The position numbers and the translations under genes are program-made. A DNA stretch of 64,000 bases from Alicyclobacillaceae bacterium I2511 (lineage in GTDB: Bacteria; Bacillota; Bacilli; Alicyclobacillales; Alicyclobacillaceae): contig QXHL01000013.1 of assembly GCA_003584005.1 (NCBI GenBank), positions 1 to 64,000 on the forward strand, written 5' to 3'. Below, in pieces: positions 34,401-41,764 of this stretch. Position 1 is the stretch's first letter, and every line of letters starts with the position of its first letter. The notes beneath the pieces are model-generated. The model did not search any database and was not told where the DNA came from. It worked only from the letters and a program-made list of their open reading frames with translations.

Positions 34401-34936
34401 AGGAACGCTATGCTAGTACCATTGAGGAATTGTTCCGCAATATCGTGGACGTGGATGAGGATAACCCGGCGATGCATAGTGAATTGGAACAAAACCTGCA
34501 CAAGTTCACCGATTATCGTACCTACCTGGATTTTGACTTGCTGGTTCGCGATGAAGAGGGCCGAGAATCCAGATTGTCCAAAGTGATTGCGAAAAAGTCT
34601 GGTGGCGAAACTCAGACCCCCTTTTATATCTCAGTGCTCGCATCCTTTGCACAGGTCTACCGGGTCAACACGCCTGGTTTGGATAACACCCTGCGCCTGT
34701 TGGTGTTTGATGAGGCCTACAGCAAAATGGACCACCAGCGCATTCGGGAGAGCATCCGAATTGTCCGGGACCTGGGATTGCAAGTTCTTCTGTCCGCCCC
34801 GACAGAGAAGATTGCCGACATTACCCCCCTAGTGGACCGCACCCTAGTGGTTACTCGAATTCAGAGTGAGACCCGAGTCTCTATTTTTGATCCCAATCGG
34901 CAGGCCACAGAAATGGGGAAGGGAAGGCGATTTTGA
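31475..34936 (+). CDS. jetC: Wadjet SMC-like ATPase JetC (MksB-like)
   Basis: 1153 residues; GTG 31475, with GTG 31481 equally possible. Walker A GKNGAGKST lies near residue 33, in the SMC-type context ISFLTGKNGAGKSTILDALQ. Two long coiled coils (about 235-430 and 690-960) flank a hinge-like globular part. The C-terminal head has the signature KSGGETQTPFYISVLASFAQ and Walker B RLLVFDEAYSKMD, then LQVLLSAPTEKI. This is the MukB/MksB-like motor that extrudes DNA loops and detects small circular plasmids in Wadjet. Overlaps of 4 bp with jetB and jetD show a tightly coupled operon. Confidence 0.93.
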   Translation: MTVKQLTRMLLVNWHYIDHQILDFAPISFLTGKNGAGKSTILDALQLVILGDTSGHFFNKAANDNSRRSLRGYLRGEVAEVEERGLVYLRSGQFSSYIVAEFTDTVKKQAFCFGVVFDSSPEGDHQHRFFQLNEPLPQFHFIRDDVPLDIQGLRQWGLQKKNRLEMFESNRRYQEVFLAKMGALNEKFFRLFRKAVPFSPIMDVAGFISEFVVDVKSQVDIDDMRANIRHYRLMEQELKRVQARVESLEQISAKYVELQTVLSRLQVYRYLLDRADLHRLENKRNDLRRQLDSCVLQLEQTRQALSKEEVLANSLREQRDVLLAEKVGSNAYVRLQQLEAEKKLVETQFAGLRQGGVRIDRLWVDHKTRWAAVAEGLKEVCDGIESSSVEEGLGMAEKVVGGLVQSAGTRLGQALKLLQAGLASLPKPALWRQRSLLDEGIPTELDLPQVAAAFSALGGAAAHLRDVHQEVKAALTDWEQKQMDLQRSIAELEQGIKQYNPMVLSLQRSLRAELAQTLQPQVEIFADLLEVRNPEWQAAIEGYLHTQRFHLLLSPELFSTALRIYNQVKRRDHLFDVGLVDIAKILEQKLERWPGSLAEEVETQDPHARAYADYLLGRVMKCESVEDLRNYRTAVTREGMLYQNFVARQMNPKRWETLYLGKRAIAMQLAQQRQRKLEVNALLMTWQPLQQRLSGFAMQDAPGSRDLEDLREFQDSLFGLKHLRETYRQVVDELGHLDLSYLLTLDERIQTCEADLHQVAEDIRQHQQAVGGLEREGQDLEERALPVAEADLMQANERLKAGVEPTFAEKIGEPRYQQELKRLGSIGTLIANFTRQKAAEATRVEQYQRALVQAREAYNRQFQAGFDIQRFDNQSYNQELQGLRDSQMAEYEGKIKAAKERAQVQFQEDFISKLRNNIETVELQIKELNQAIHSVSFGKDRYRFQVRPNSVYQLFYQMITDDMLLEGFGLFSRVFQERYASTIEELFRNIVDVDEDNPAMHSELEQNLHKFTDYRTYLDFDLLVRDEEGRESRLSKVIAKKSGGETQTPFYISVLASFAQVYRVNTPGLDNTLRLLVFDEAYSKMDHQRIRESIRIVRDLGLQVLLSAPTEKIADITPLVDRTLVVTRIQSETRVSIFDPNRQATEMGKGRRF

Positions 34937-36351
34937 AGTTGTCTACATCGGCGGAAGCCCAATCCGTGTTGCACCAACTGTTGGACAAATATGAAGCAAG
35001 CTCAGCCTTTGTGCGGGGGCAGACGACGGCCCGTCGGGTGCAAGTGAATATCACAGAAGCGGTCGTTCCTGGGTATCGAAGCGGTTGGCTCGATCCGGAC
35101 GCCCGTCGTATCTTTCACAGGGTTTTGCAGGACTGTTCTGACCGGGGCCTTATAGAACTTCAGTGGGTGCGGTTTGAACAAGGCAATCTCTTAAATCGGG
35201 TTTTTTTGCAGTGGGATGGGGTGGATGCCGCATACACTTTGCTGGATAGGCCACGCCGTGTGGATGTATTGGAGGATTTGTTACAAGAACTGGCGGATTT
35301 TGAAACACGGGTTTTGGGACTGCATCCAAAAGCTGAATTGGCTGGTGTAGACAGGACCGATGTAGAGGTGGGGGGCCTTCCACTGTGGGTGGGGTGGTGG
35401 CTGGACGACATCCGCCAGCACATCCACGACAAGGGTAAAATTCCGAGCAGTTTAATTCCCTTGGAATCCGACCAACGGGAATCCCTGCTGGCGGCGGTTT
35501 ACGGGTTATTGCATCATGGTGAGGACGCGTTAGGCAAACGCTTGTTTTCCCGCCGCTACTTGGGTGGCAGTAAGGTATTTGAGCAGCAGGTAGCAGGAAA
35601 ATTCATCGGCCTATTGCGCCGTTACTGGCTGCCTGAGTATGCTCAGAAGCAGCACCGCAATCCGTCCGCACTGCGGGAATTTCTTGTCGAGGATGACCTT
35701 TTGCTGGCCGAAGTGGGGATTGAGGTGAGCCATGAAGATGTGACATTTTGCGGTCCTTTGGTGGCGAAATTGCCAGAAGGCCAAATTTTGGATTGCCGAT
35801 CTTTCCGGTACGGCTTAGCCTTGGACACAGCTGCCGTGGATGCAATGACTGTCGTGGACCTGCCGGTGCGGCAGATTCTGTCGATTGAAAACAAGGCGAA
35901 CTATCGCCACTATGTCCAGTGTGAGCGTCAACCGGATGAATTGGTGGTTTACCTCGCAGGCTTTGCCAGCCCGGCCATGCGGCGATTTTTGCGCAAGTTG
36001 CGCGCCTTTCTCGCTACCGAGACGGGATGTGGGGGGAGTGGTTTTGTACTGGGAGGTCTTGATTCGAATTACTCTAAATTGACCCAGTTGAAACACTGGG
36101 GGGATTTGGATTATGGGGGCATTCTTATTCTGCAGGGGCTTCGCGACACCGCCTGGCCAGAAGCTGTGCCATGGCGGATGGAGCCAGAGCGTTTAGAAGA
36201 GTATGCACAGTATTTGGAACCCTTCACAGAAGATTATCGCCACAAACTAGCGCAACTTTTGGAACAAGACGAATATGGGTGGGCTCGCCCCCTAGTGCAA
36301 GGTTTGCTGCACACTGGCGGGACCTTGGAACAGGAAGCCTTCCTGGTCTGA
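34933..36351 (+). CDS. jetD: Wadjet nuclease JetD (DUF3322-DUF2220, Toprim-like)
   Basis: 472 residues from TTG 34933, with GAAGG 6 bases upstream inside jetC. The N-terminal DUF3322-like half contains RAYFHR-type helices (ARRIFHRVLQDC). The C-terminal DUF2220 half holds the Toprim catalytic acids: Glu in LSIENKANYRHYVQ and Asp-x-Asp in WGDLDYGGILIL. JetD is the topoisomerase-VI-like nuclease that cuts the plasmid after JetABC has extruded it. All catalytic motifs are intact, so the system should be active. It is the last gene; the next promoter lies 70 bp downstream. Confidence 0.93.
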   Translation: MKLSTSAEAQSVLHQLLDKYEASSAFVRGQTTARRVQVNITEAVVPGYRSGWLDPDARRIFHRVLQDCSDRGLIELQWVRFEQGNLLNRVFLQWDGVDAAYTLLDRPRRVDVLEDLLQELADFETRVLGLHPKAELAGVDRTDVEVGGLPLWVGWWLDDIRQHIHDKGKIPSSLIPLESDQRESLLAAVYGLLHHGEDALGKRLFSRRYLGGSKVFEQQVAGKFIGLLRRYWLPEYAQKQHRNPSALREFLVEDDLLLAEVGIEVSHEDVTFCGPLVAKLPEGQILDCRSFRYGLALDTAAVDAMTVVDLPVRQILSIENKANYRHYVQCERQPDELVVYLAGFASPAMRRFLRKLRAFLATETGCGGSGFVLGGLDSNYSKLTQLKHWGDLDYGGILILQGLRDTAWPEAVPWRMEPERLEEYAQYLEPFTEDYRHKLAQLLEQDEYGWARPLVQGLLHTGGTLEQEAFLV

Positions 36352-36418
36352 TTTTGTGGGGGATAAGGTCGTCTTTTGTAGATCTGCTTACTGTCGAGTG
36401 AACTACATTACAGAATTA

Positions 36419-36447
36419 TTGCAATTCCCAAATGCATAGAATATACT
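36419..36447 (+). promoter_or_regulatory. Promoter of the OppA-like gene
   Basis: TTGCAA (36419-36424), 17 bases, TATACT (36442-36447); 90 bp upstream of the ATG. Confidence 0.7.
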
Positions 36448-36536
36448 TCATAAAGTGGTTGATTTCTAAAGTGAAATGATACATATGGGGCTTTGGCACT
36501 GATTGAAAATTGTGAAAACAAAGGGGGAGTTTCTGT

Positions 36537-38234
36537 ATGCGCAGAAAGAAAGGAACCATGACGGTGGCTTCAGCGGCCGTATTGAGTTTGGTTCTTGTGG
36601 GTTGTGGAGCCAATTCACCAGCGCCGAGCAACACCCAAAATACTACCGGAACTGGTACGGCCAGTGCGAATAAACCTGTGCCAGGGGGGAGCGTTACCCT
36701 TGATTTTGTCCAGAATATTCGCGATTTAGACCCCGCCATCGCTTACGACACACAATCGGATGAAGTCGTTAGTCAGTTGTATGACCAACTGGTGACTTGG
36801 CAGGGCAACACTGACAATATTGTGCCGATGGCCGCAAAAGACTGGACAGTTTCTGCGGATGGCCTGACATACACCTTCCATCTGCACCAAGACATGAAGT
36901 TTTGGAATGGAGATCCGGTGACCGCTCAGTCTTTTATTGATGAATTTCAGCGCGTCCTAAATCCCAACCTAGGCTCTGGTGGGTCCGGATTTTATACCAA
37001 TATTCAAGGGGGCCAAGCCTACTTGAATAAAAAGGCAACCAGTATTTCCGGGCTGTCTGCGCCCAGCCCTTACACCCTGGTCATTAAGTTAACAAAACCA
37101 GAAAAATTCTTTTTAGATACGCTGGCAATGCCTTTCATCTCAGCGGTGGACCAAAAGTTTATTGACAAGGTGGGAAACAAGGCGTTTGATGCCACACAGG
37201 CCATGGGCAGTGGGCCATTTGAGTTGACATCGAGTGACATCACACCCAATCAGATTATACTGACGAAAAACCCCAACTATTGGCGTACAGACTCGTATGG
37301 CAATCATCTGCCCTACTTGAATAAGGTCACCATTAATATTAGCAACAATGACCAGTTGGATACCCTCCACTTTGAACAGGGACAGACCGCCTGGATTGGT
37401 TGGAACTTTGGCGGCGACGGTATTCCGGCGTCCAGTTATCCACAGTTTATGGCCAATCCCAAGTATGCAGCGCTGACACAGTCTCTGATTATGAACTCTG
37501 TGCAGTATGTGGGGTTAAATACCACGCAGGGGCCCACGAAGAATCCCTTGGTTCGTCAGGCGATTGAGTATGCAATTAATAAACCGGATATCTTGAGACT
37601 CAACAATGGCCGCGGGCAAATTGCCAATCAACCGTTGCCGCCAGGGATTCAGGGCTATGTGCAAAACCTGCCGGCAGATGCCACGTACAGCTATAACCCA
37701 CAAAAGGCGATAGCCCTACTAAAACAAGCGGGGTATCCGACGGGATTTACGATTGACATGTATTCCGCCAACGATGGCGCCCAATTGACGCTGGACCAAG
37801 GGATACAGTCCCAGTTGGCAAAGGTGGGAATTAAGGTAAACATCAAGGCCAGTTCGTGGGGAACCTTTCTCAACGTCGCTGAAGCAGGCAAGGCACCGAT
37901 GGACTGGTTGGCGTGGATACAGGACTTCCCAGATGCCTCTGATTTTCTAAACACGTTGTTTAACTCGAGCCAAATTCCTGTGAATAACAATCAAAACTAT
38001 AACAATGCCAATGTGGACAGCTGGTTGAACACGGCTGAGTACAGTATGGACGCACAGCAGCGGAATCAACTGTATGGAAATGTCACAGACCAGATTATGA
38101 AAGATGCCGTCTGGGTGCCCATTTGGTATGACAAGTTCACGGCCGCAACACAGCCTTGGGTGCACGGGTTCTATATTCCAGCGGTGGGAGAAGACCCCAT
38201 TGAATGGGTGTGGATTAACAAGAGTCATCAGTAA
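36537..38234 (+). CDS. Oligopeptide-type ABC substrate-binding lipoprotein
   Basis: 565 residues. Lipoprotein signal: basic start RRKKG, hydrophobic stretch, lipobox LVGC with Cys near residue 22, then a Ser/Thr/Asn-rich linker. The mature part is SBP_bac_5: PGGSVTLDFVQNIRDLDPAIAYDTQS, then AKDWTVSADGLTYTFHLHQDMKFWNGDPVTAQSF, and ITLTKNPNYW-like IILTKNPNYWRT. This family captures peptides, sugars or nickel at the outer membrane face for ABC import. No permease or ATPase genes adjoin it, and it ends at a strong terminator, so it is an orphan receptor served by components elsewhere. GGGGGAG ribosome site. Confidence 0.92.
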   Translation: MRRKKGTMTVASAAVLSLVLVGCGANSPAPSNTQNTTGTGTASANKPVPGGSVTLDFVQNIRDLDPAIAYDTQSDEVVSQLYDQLVTWQGNTDNIVPMAAKDWTVSADGLTYTFHLHQDMKFWNGDPVTAQSFIDEFQRVLNPNLGSGGSGFYTNIQGGQAYLNKKATSISGLSAPSPYTLVIKLTKPEKFFLDTLAMPFISAVDQKFIDKVGNKAFDATQAMGSGPFELTSSDITPNQIILTKNPNYWRTDSYGNHLPYLNKVTINISNNDQLDTLHFEQGQTAWIGWNFGGDGIPASSYPQFMANPKYAALTQSLIMNSVQYVGLNTTQGPTKNPLVRQAIEYAINKPDILRLNNGRGQIANQPLPPGIQGYVQNLPADATYSYNPQKAIALLKQAGYPTGFTIDMYSANDGAQLTLDQGIQSQLAKVGIKVNIKASSWGTFLNVAEAGKAPMDWLAWIQDFPDASDFLNTLFNSSQIPVNNNQNYNNANVDSWLNTAEYSMDAQQRNQLYGNVTDQIMKDAVWVPIWYDKFTAATQPWVHGFYIPAVGEDPIEWVWINKSHQ

Positions 38235-38281
38235 GACTATGAAAACTTGCCTGTAAAGGGGCCTTCTATTAGGGACCGTCT

Positions 38282-38314
38282 ATGAGGGGCTGGAAATCCA
38301 AGCCCCTCATTTTA
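38282..38314 (+). terminator. Terminator after the OppA-like gene
   Basis: ATGAGGGGCT (38282-38291) and AGCCCCTCAT (38301-38310), 9-nt loop, TTTTAT. Confidence 0.88.
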
Positions 38315-38417
38315 TATAAGAAAACTCGGTCCCTGAGAGATAGGCTGCCGCTTAATACACACGATTTCCCTTATACATTCCATGTATTCCCACAAATTCA
38401 AAGCTTCAATATTTAGT

Positions 38418-39131
38418 TTAATTCTGACCGCCGGTACTTGCCATTTCCTTTTTTAGTTTTTCCAGCTCTTCGTCAGCCGCAGAGGATTTTCTGATTTGAT
38501 CCAGTTCACGTGTCACGTTGTCTCGACTGTCCAGAGTATCATCGAGCACACCCTCGTCCATCAGCGCATCCATTGCAGAAGCGCGGGCCACCGTTTCATC
38601 TGTCTTGTCCTGGGCTCGTTTTAAAGTGTCCCCTACACCACTCAGTTGCTTATTAATGCCAGTCATTGATTCGCTGACTTTCACTTGTGCCTGTGCGGCC
38701 TGATAGGTGGCTTTGGTGACTTCTTTTTGCGTTTTAAAAGTATTGATACGGTCCTGAAATCTCTTTTCCGTTTGTTTGAGTTTTTCCACTTGCTCGGTAA
38801 TACGGGTCAGGCCCTCCTGCATCTGTACAATGTGATCAAGCGCGGTCTGTTTGCGTGTCAGTGCTTCTTTTGCGAGGTCTTCACGACCGCTGCGCAGTGC
38901 AGCACGGGCAGCATCCTCATACTGTTGAACGTCCTTTTGTACTTGTCCAATTTCATTCTCAAGGTGTTTTTGTTCAGTGACAACGTCCGCTAGGTGGCGC
39001 TTTACTTCTTGCAGACCCGTCAACATTTTTTCATAACTCAGGTCCAGCATCTCATTAGGGTCCTCCACACTGTTTAAAAACTTGTTGACCCTTGCTTCCA
39101 TAATATCTGCTGCACGCTTAAACAGTCCCAT
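38418..39131 (-). CDS. pspA: PspA/IM30 family membrane-stress protein
   Basis: 237 residues from ATG 39131, with GAGGAGGAAC 6 bases upstream; a longer frame to 39197 has no site. MGLFKRAADIMEARVNKFL is the PspA amphipathic first helix that binds stressed membranes. The rest is an uninterrupted coiled coil of alternating Glu, Lys and Gln (for example HLADVVTEQKHLENEIGQVQ) followed by the LDSRDNVTRELDQIRK tail. PspA oligomerises on the membrane and limits proton leakage. It is the last gene of a minus-strand cluster with two YbjQ-like proteins and a hypothetical protein, suggesting a shared envelope-stress role. Confidence 0.92.
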   Translation of the reverse strand: MGLFKRAADIMEARVNKFLNSVEDPNEMLDLSYEKMLTGLQEVKRHLADVVTEQKHLENEIGQVQKDVQQYEDAARAALRSGREDLAKEALTRKQTALDHIVQMQEGLTRITEQVEKLKQTEKRFQDRINTFKTQKEVTKATYQAAQAQVKVSESMTGINKQLSGVGDTLKRAQDKTDETVARASAMDALMDEGVLDDTLDSRDNVTRELDQIRKSSAADEELEKLKKEMASTGGQN

Positions 39132-39223
39132 GAAAAGTTCCTCCTCTAAAGTGCGTTGTGGGGGTTTTTCGAACTCCCCCGTTCCTGTAGGGTCCACACG
39201 TTCACGTTACACGGCACAGCCCA

Positions 39224-40039
39224 TCAGTCGTTTAGGGACAAAATGAGTTGCGGCGTTTGAATGGTATGGTCTGCACTAATGGCTGTAATGGCCGTACCTA
39301 CGGCAAAAAACTCAATCACATGGGAGGCCCACCCATAGGAACCTTCCTTTATTTTCACTTCCACAATTCCTTCCGCTTGTTCCTCGTGTGCCTCTTGTTG
39401 CATGCGCTCCATGGCCAATTCGCGAGCATCGTAGAGTGCTTGCGTAAAGTTCAGTTGTTCCTGATTCTGGCCAATTTGACTGACAGATTTCAACAGGCCC
39501 TGGTGTGCAACATGGTACACACAGGTTCCCATCACCAAAGATAGCGGACGGTAGCCAGATTTCAGCAGAGTCCAGAAGGCTTGCCCGGACAGATCACTGG
39601 TGAACGGCATGTTACGGTGTGTGCGAAAGCCTTTGCTGGCATTGCGAGTAACCACCGCAGTTCCAATCGCGATAAACTCTGCTAGGTCGTTCCCCCACTC
39701 GTAGCGCTTGATGTCCAAACGAACGCCCACAACTCCGTCGGCACCCAGCTCGTTGGCTTCTTCCTCCATCCGGCTCATCGCCAATTCGCGGGCATGGTAC
39801 ATCGCTTGGGTGAGGGTTTCCAGTTCCATGTTTTGTCCAAATTGGCCTATCTGCACCCCAATGTGGTACACGGAGCTGCCCATCACCATGCCAATAGGTT
39901 CAAACCCCGCTTCACGGACCAACAAGTACTCATTGACAGACAAATCGGAGGTGAAAATCCCTTTTGGGTTTCCTTGACTACGCAAGCCCTGCAGGCGTTC
40001 TAGTGCATGCTGTGGCAAATCTTGGTTTTGATTCGGCAT
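39224..40039 (-). CDS. Duplicated YbjQ/DUF74-like protein, paralog 1
   Basis: 271 residues from ATG 40039, with AAGGAGG 7 bases upstream. Two copies of one domain, about residues 25-135 and 145-260. Each copy starts TSDLS, continues with G-(F/Y)-x-P and VMG-x-x-VYH, has a helix T-x-A-x-Y-x-ARELAM-x-RM-x-x-EA, and ends with W...EF-x-A-x-GTA. This is the YbjQ (DUF74) beta-alpha fold, which forms oligomeric rings; biochemical role unknown. The next gene upstream encodes a paralog with the same two-domain build. No signal peptide, so cytoplasmic. Confidence 0.75.
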   Translation of the reverse strand: MPNQNQDLPQHALERLQGLRSQGNPKGIFTSDLSVNEYLLVREAGFEPIGMVMGSSVYHIGVQIGQFGQNMELETLTQAMYHARELAMSRMEEEANELGADGVVGVRLDIKRYEWGNDLAEFIAIGTAVVTRNASKGFRTHRNMPFTSDLSGQAFWTLLKSGYRPLSLVMGTCVYHVAHQGLLKSVSQIGQNQEQLNFTQALYDARELAMERMQQEAHEEQAEGIVEVKIKEGSYGWASHVIEFFAVGTAITAISADHTIQTPQLILSLND

Positions 40040-40090
40040 AAACATTCCTCCTTATCAATTCAAGGCCTACGCCAGTCTCGTGTGCGGATT

Positions 40091-41032
40091 TCAGGCGAGT
40101 TCCTCAGGTTCTGTGCTGTTTGGTGTGGAGTCATTCATCAGAATTCCCATCCTGATGGTTGGCTGTGGGGAATTTTTAGCCACAGATACAATGGTTCCGA
40201 TGGCCACAAATTCGAGGATATGATCCGTTTGTTCGCCAGCCCCGTGGTCTGCTTCCATTTCGTAAACTTTCATGAAGGTTTCATGTGCAAGGACCCCTGT
40301 GCCCCCCACATCTCGAATTTGCCGCTCCAGATTCCGCATTGCCAAGTGACGCACTTCATAGGTGGACTCGCTGAAGTGAACCATCTCTTGGTTGTACCAG
40401 CTTCCTTCTTGCCATGCATCTTGGCGCGTTGAGCACTGATAATACGCGGACACGCCAAGCCCGACAGAAATTGGAACGGTTCCGGACTGCATGAGTTTGA
40501 CAAAGTCCACTGCAGATACTGTGCACAGGAGCGGTTCTTTGGGGACAGGAAGTCCGTCCAGAAGCACGGCGGTGCCAAATGCGACAAACTCCGTCTGGTG
40601 GCTGTGGAGGTCAGGTAAGCGGGTATCCAAAGATATCCCAACCACCGCATGGGCACCCAGTAACTGGGCCTCTTCTTGCAATCGGTTAAGGGCCAATTTT
40701 CGTCCTTCTAACAGGGCTGCTTCCAAGTCAGGCATTCGTCTCGACGCCCAGGTTCCGCGGTAGTTGGTTGCAGAATAGCCAATGTGATAGACGGAGCTAC
40801 CCATCACCATGCCCACAGGTTTCAGACCGTACTGTTGAAGCAATAACCATTCGTTCACAGATAAATCACTTGTCCATGGCTGACCTTGGGCTTTCTGAGA
40901 TTCAATCCTATTCCGTACATACGGCGGAATCTGACCCCGTTCCAGGGCTGCAATCGTTTTTTCAGCCCGTTGTTGCTGTTCCCGCAGGTCTTCGCGGGTC
41001 GGCATTTGATGGTTTCTACCAAAAAACCGCAC
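40091..41032 (-). CDS. Duplicated YbjQ/DUF74-like protein, paralog 2
   Basis: 313 residues from GTG 41032, with GGGGTGGGG just upstream; GTG 41047 is an alternative. After a basic helical leader (MPTREDLREQQQRAEKTIAA) come two YbjQ-like domains. The first keeps TSDLSVNEWLLLQQYGLKPV and VMGSSVYHIG, LEGRKLALNRLQEEAQLLGAHAVVG and TEFVAFGTAV. The second has diverged (GLGVSAYYQCS, EVRHLAMRNLERQIRDVGGTGV, LEFVAIGTIV). It sits 52 bp upstream of paralog 1 on the same strand. Together the two genes carry four copies of the domain and probably form a mixed complex. Confidence 0.72.
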   Translation of the reverse strand: MRFFGRNHQMPTREDLREQQQRAEKTIAALERGQIPPYVRNRIESQKAQGQPWTSDLSVNEWLLLQQYGLKPVGMVMGSSVYHIGYSATNYRGTWASRRMPDLEAALLEGRKLALNRLQEEAQLLGAHAVVGISLDTRLPDLHSHQTEFVAFGTAVLLDGLPVPKEPLLCTVSAVDFVKLMQSGTVPISVGLGVSAYYQCSTRQDAWQEGSWYNQEMVHFSESTYEVRHLAMRNLERQIRDVGGTGVLAHETFMKVYEMEADHGAGEQTDHILEFVAIGTIVSVAKNSPQPTIRMGILMNDSTPNSTEPEELA

Positions 41033-41081
41033 CGTTCCCCACCCCACTTTTCATGACACACAACAAGCGATTCATTCCACA

Positions 41082-41471
41082 TTAATCACCAAGTAAAAAC
41101 TTCTCTAAGGATTCCCTCGCTTCGGCGCGTTGTTCCGCATAAGCCTGCAAGGCTGTCGACAATTCATCCAACCATTCTGAAAGTGAAAACTGTTCCGTCT
41201 TCAAACGGACGTTGCGAACCAGTTTGCCTTTCTCAGCGTGAACCCCATTTTTACCTTGGGACACCGTATATTCAGCGTCTTCAAATTTCACAGAAACAGA
41301 CTGTACGCGTTTATTTTTTGAAAACAGTGGCAGACTGCGGTGCACGATGGTGATGTTTGGAAGTGCCTGTTCCAGCCGCACAGCCAAAGCTTCGATTAAT
41401 GCAATTTCATCTGTAATGCCTTCGCGCCACTGTGCGGCGGATAAATCAAACAGAAACCCGTCCGTTGGCAC
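41082..41471 (-). CDS. Hypothetical protein heading the YbjQ/PspA cluster
   Basis: 129 residues from GTG 41471 with GGGTGGG just upstream; longer frames to 41546 lack a site. N-terminal alpha/beta region (TDEIALIEALAVRLEQALPN), central beta strands with ENA-like charged turns (VQSVSVKFEDAEYTVSQGKN), and a C-terminal amphipathic helix (LSEWLDELSTALQAYAEQRA). Family not recognised. First gene of the minus-strand cluster 41471 to 38418. Confidence 0.65.
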   Translation of the reverse strand: MPTDGFLFDLSAAQWREGITDEIALIEALAVRLEQALPNITIVHRSLPLFSKNKRVQSVSVKFEDAEYTVSQGKNGVHAEKGKLVRNVRLKTEQFSLSEWLDELSTALQAYAEQRAEARESLEKFLLGD

Positions 41472-41706
41472 TGAACCCACCCTTTTTTGTAAAACGCTTG
41501 AAGTCGGAACACCTCGACACCTCGACTTCTCATACATATAGACCAACTAGCCCCGATATTCGTTTCCCCAATCCGGCCCATTCCAAACATTTACACGGAA
41601 AGATTTATACCTGTATTGCGTTACCTACAAAAGGTAAGTATTATAGAGGCTGTATTCTAATTTAGTGGATGTTTCTGTGGATTCGGTGTAATTCGTTTGG
41701 ATGTGA

Positions 41707-41720
41707 AGAAAGCGTTTAAG
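41707..41720. promoter_or_regulatory. cre-like site upstream of acsA
   Basis: AGAAAGCGTTTAAG keeps the AAAGCGTTTA core of CcpA operators, 45 bp before the acsA start. acsA is under CcpA control in Bacillus subtilis. Confidence 0.35.
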
Positions 41721-41764
41721 TAGGACGGAGTCACCCAAATTTTCTCCGAGAGAGGAGTTCAACA

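Noticed and set aside
29201-36351. Chromosomal MukBEF/MksBEF condensin or SbcC-type repair operon
   Set aside because: The fourth gene has DUF3322/Toprim nuclease features of JetD, which plain MksBEF and SbcCD operons lack.
38418-41471. B. subtilis-type pspA-ydjGHI operon
   Set aside because: Neighbours are YbjQ-like duplications, not the zinc-ribbon/SPFH-like YdjG-I set.
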